Below are positions 63,083 through 64,000 of a stretch of 64,000 bases of DNA, one piece after another. Both the position numbers and the translations under genes were made by a program. This DNA is from Bacteroidales bacterium (GTDB taxonomy: Bacteria > Bacteroidota > Bacteroidia > Bacteroidales > UBA932), in contig VSOK01000005.1 of the NCBI GenBank assembly GCA_009774765.1, positions 1-64,000 on the forward strand, read 5' to 3'. The notes beneath the pieces are model-generated. The model was not told the DNA's origin. It searched no databases and saw only the letters and a list, made by a program, of their open reading frames with translations. Every line of letters begins with the position of its first letter. Positions within the stretch are counted from its first letter, which is position 1.

Positions 63083-63113
63083 CAAATATAGCCCAAAGAG
63101 AGGATCTATCAAA
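63083..63113 (-). promoter_or_regulatory. Distal promoter of the ECF sigma gene
   Basis: On the minus strand: TTTG (63110-63113), 19 bp, TATATTTG (63083-63090). It has the same -7 box as the proximal promoter, and both are preceded by CTTTGG or CTTTGGG, so the two look duplicated, 79 bp apart. Confidence 0.55.
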
Positions 63114-63205
63114 AAATCATAAAAAAATTAAAATTTTCACTACTAATTTTCCGTGGTTATGACTCTTATATATGGAATCTTTTAAAAGACCGTATTTCAA
63201 AGACT

Positions 63206-64000
63206 ATGGAACACAAGAAACCAGACATACACGACATATCTGACGAGCTTCTGCTCAAGTATTTCCGATGCGACACCAACCAGGAGGAAGAAAAGGAGAT
63301 AGAAGAATGGTACAATGCCGGCAATGAAGAAAAGGAGAGACAAAAGTTCAAGAACATCCATGATTTTTACGAGGCATACCTGCTCAATGCCCCGATAGGC
63401 ATGATACAGGGAAATCCGTCAGTTCCTGAAACGACTGTCCATAAAAAGAAAATCTACCGCCGAATCCTATTGGCCGCGACAAATATAGCCGCTGCAATAG
63501 CAATATTCTTTGCTGCAACCTACATTTCAAGGGAAAGCATAAGAAAAGAAATGGCAGAAACGTTCACTTCGATTGAAGTACCTCCGGGGCAACGCATAGA
63601 CATCTGCCTGTGTGACGGGACTTCCGTCAAGCTCAACTCCGGAGCTAAAATACAATATCCGAACATATTCTCAAAAGACTCAAGAGAAGTGCATCTTGAT
63701 GGAGAGGCTTATTTCGATGTTGCTCACGACTCTGAAAAACCTTTCATCGTCAGGACATTCGCTTCCGACATAGAAGTACTCGGTACAGAATTCAATGTCA
63801 ATGCCATAGAGAATGCCGGAAAGTTCTCAGCCACTCTTATTGAAGGCTCCATCAGGCTGACGAACCGCCTGCGTCCTGAAAAAGAAATAATAATGAGACC
63901 GGACCAGACAGTAAGGCTTGCCGGAAATGACTTCTCGATAGAAACAGGAAACGCAAACTCTGCAGTGCGCTGGACAAAAGGCATCCTGAACGTAGACACA
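63206..64000 (+). CDS. FecR-family anti-sigma/transducer, partial at window end
   Basis: The frame opens at ATG 63206 and is still open at base 64000 (265 codons), so the gene is cut by the window. Cytoplasmic helical region (DISDELLLKYFRCDTNQEEEKEIEEW), membrane helix at about 88-108 (RILLAATNIAAAIAIFFAATY), then the FecR domain (IEVPPGQRIDICLCDGTSVKLNSG, REVHLDGEAYFDVAHD, IEVLGTEFNVNA) and the start of the C-terminal domain (AVRWTKGILNVDT). It is divergent from the ECF sigma gene by 249 bp. A SusC-type gene is expected next, outside the window. Confidence 0.92.
   Translation, partial: MEHKKPDIHDISDELLLKYFRCDTNQEEEKEIEEWYNAGNEEKERQKFKNIHDFYEAYLLNAPIGMIQGNPSVPETTVHKKKIYRRILLAATNIAAAIAIFFAATYISRESIRKEMAETFTSIEVPPGQRIDICLCDGTSVKLNSGAKIQYPNIFSKDSREVHLDGEAYFDVAHDSEKPFIVRTFASDIEVLGTEFNVNAIENAGKFSATLIEGSIRLTNRLRPEKEIIMRPDQTVRLAGNDFSIETGNANSAVRWTKGILNVDT

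Noticed and set aside
1..64000. CRISPR array, rRNA operon or prophage structural genes
   Set aside because: No regularly spaced repeats, no rRNA-like sequence and no capsid, terminase or tail genes were seen.

Overview
The window reads as chromosomal DNA of a Bacteroidota bacterium, most likely order Bacteroidales and gut-associated. The evidence is a SusC/SusD pair with ECF sigma and FecR regulators, a NigD-like lipoprotein, a division/cell-wall cluster in the order usual for this phylum, A-rich start-codon leaders without strong Shine-Dalgarno sequences, and repeated -7 boxes of the form TAnnTTTG, the Bacteroides sigma-ABfr type. I cannot name the genus. No rRNA or CRISPR array was seen; there is one intact tRNA gene.

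Layout. 1-2.7 kb: a possible insertion-sequence end, then a NigD-like lipoprotein, an ECF sigma factor and a membrane-anchored beta-barrel protein that looks like its anti-sigma partner. 2.7-6.9 kb: accessory DNA accumulated at the 3' end of tRNA-Val(UAC). A degraded tRNA 3' copy, a perfect 47-bp copy and the intact gene bound two cargo modules. One holds a GIY-YIG endonuclease-like gene and a secreted protein. The other holds an AbiE type IV toxin-antitoxin pair with a promoter and a perfect inverted repeat directly before the antitoxin start. 7.0-19.9 kb: a thioester-less alpha-2-macroglobulin, folC, a PurL-like protein of unknown role, a PIN-PhoH ATPase, a small secreted protein and pyruvate phosphate dikinase.

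20.0-32.2 kb: one nine-gene operon: FecR, SusC, SusD, two tandem phosphodiester glycosidases, two IPT/NHL lipoproteins, an ECF sigma factor and an SGNH hydrolase. It looks like a TonB-dependent uptake and degradation locus for a phosphodiester-linked glycan. Its sigma gene lies near the end of the operon rather than before fecR. 32.2-35.0 kb: a His-rich small secreted protein, a leader with two mutually exclusive stem-loops, and a TonB receptor with a CxxC motif in its plug. 35.0-35.5 kb is gene-free and holds nested palindromes.

35.5-41.8 kb: a DASS transporter, a SpoU methyltransferase, glyA, an HD-domain protein, a uracil-DNA-glycosylase-like protein and an M23 peptidase. 41.8-59.0 kb: the dcw cluster from mraZ to ftsZ followed by gltX, headed by a 10-bp-phased repeat array that looks like the MraZ operator. 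59.0-64.0 kb: a small membrane protein, rpiB, a short minus-strand unit (promoter, early terminator-like hairpin, 48-residue basic protein), truB, a MATE exporter, and a divergent ECF sigma/FecR pair whose fecR runs off the window.

The strongest candidates for something new are the phosphodiester-glycan operon with its distal sigma gene, the tRNA-Val island with its AbiE operator, the nested palindrome at 35.1 kb, the alternative-hairpin leader before the CxxC TonB receptor, and the minus-strand unit at 59.7-60.0 kb.
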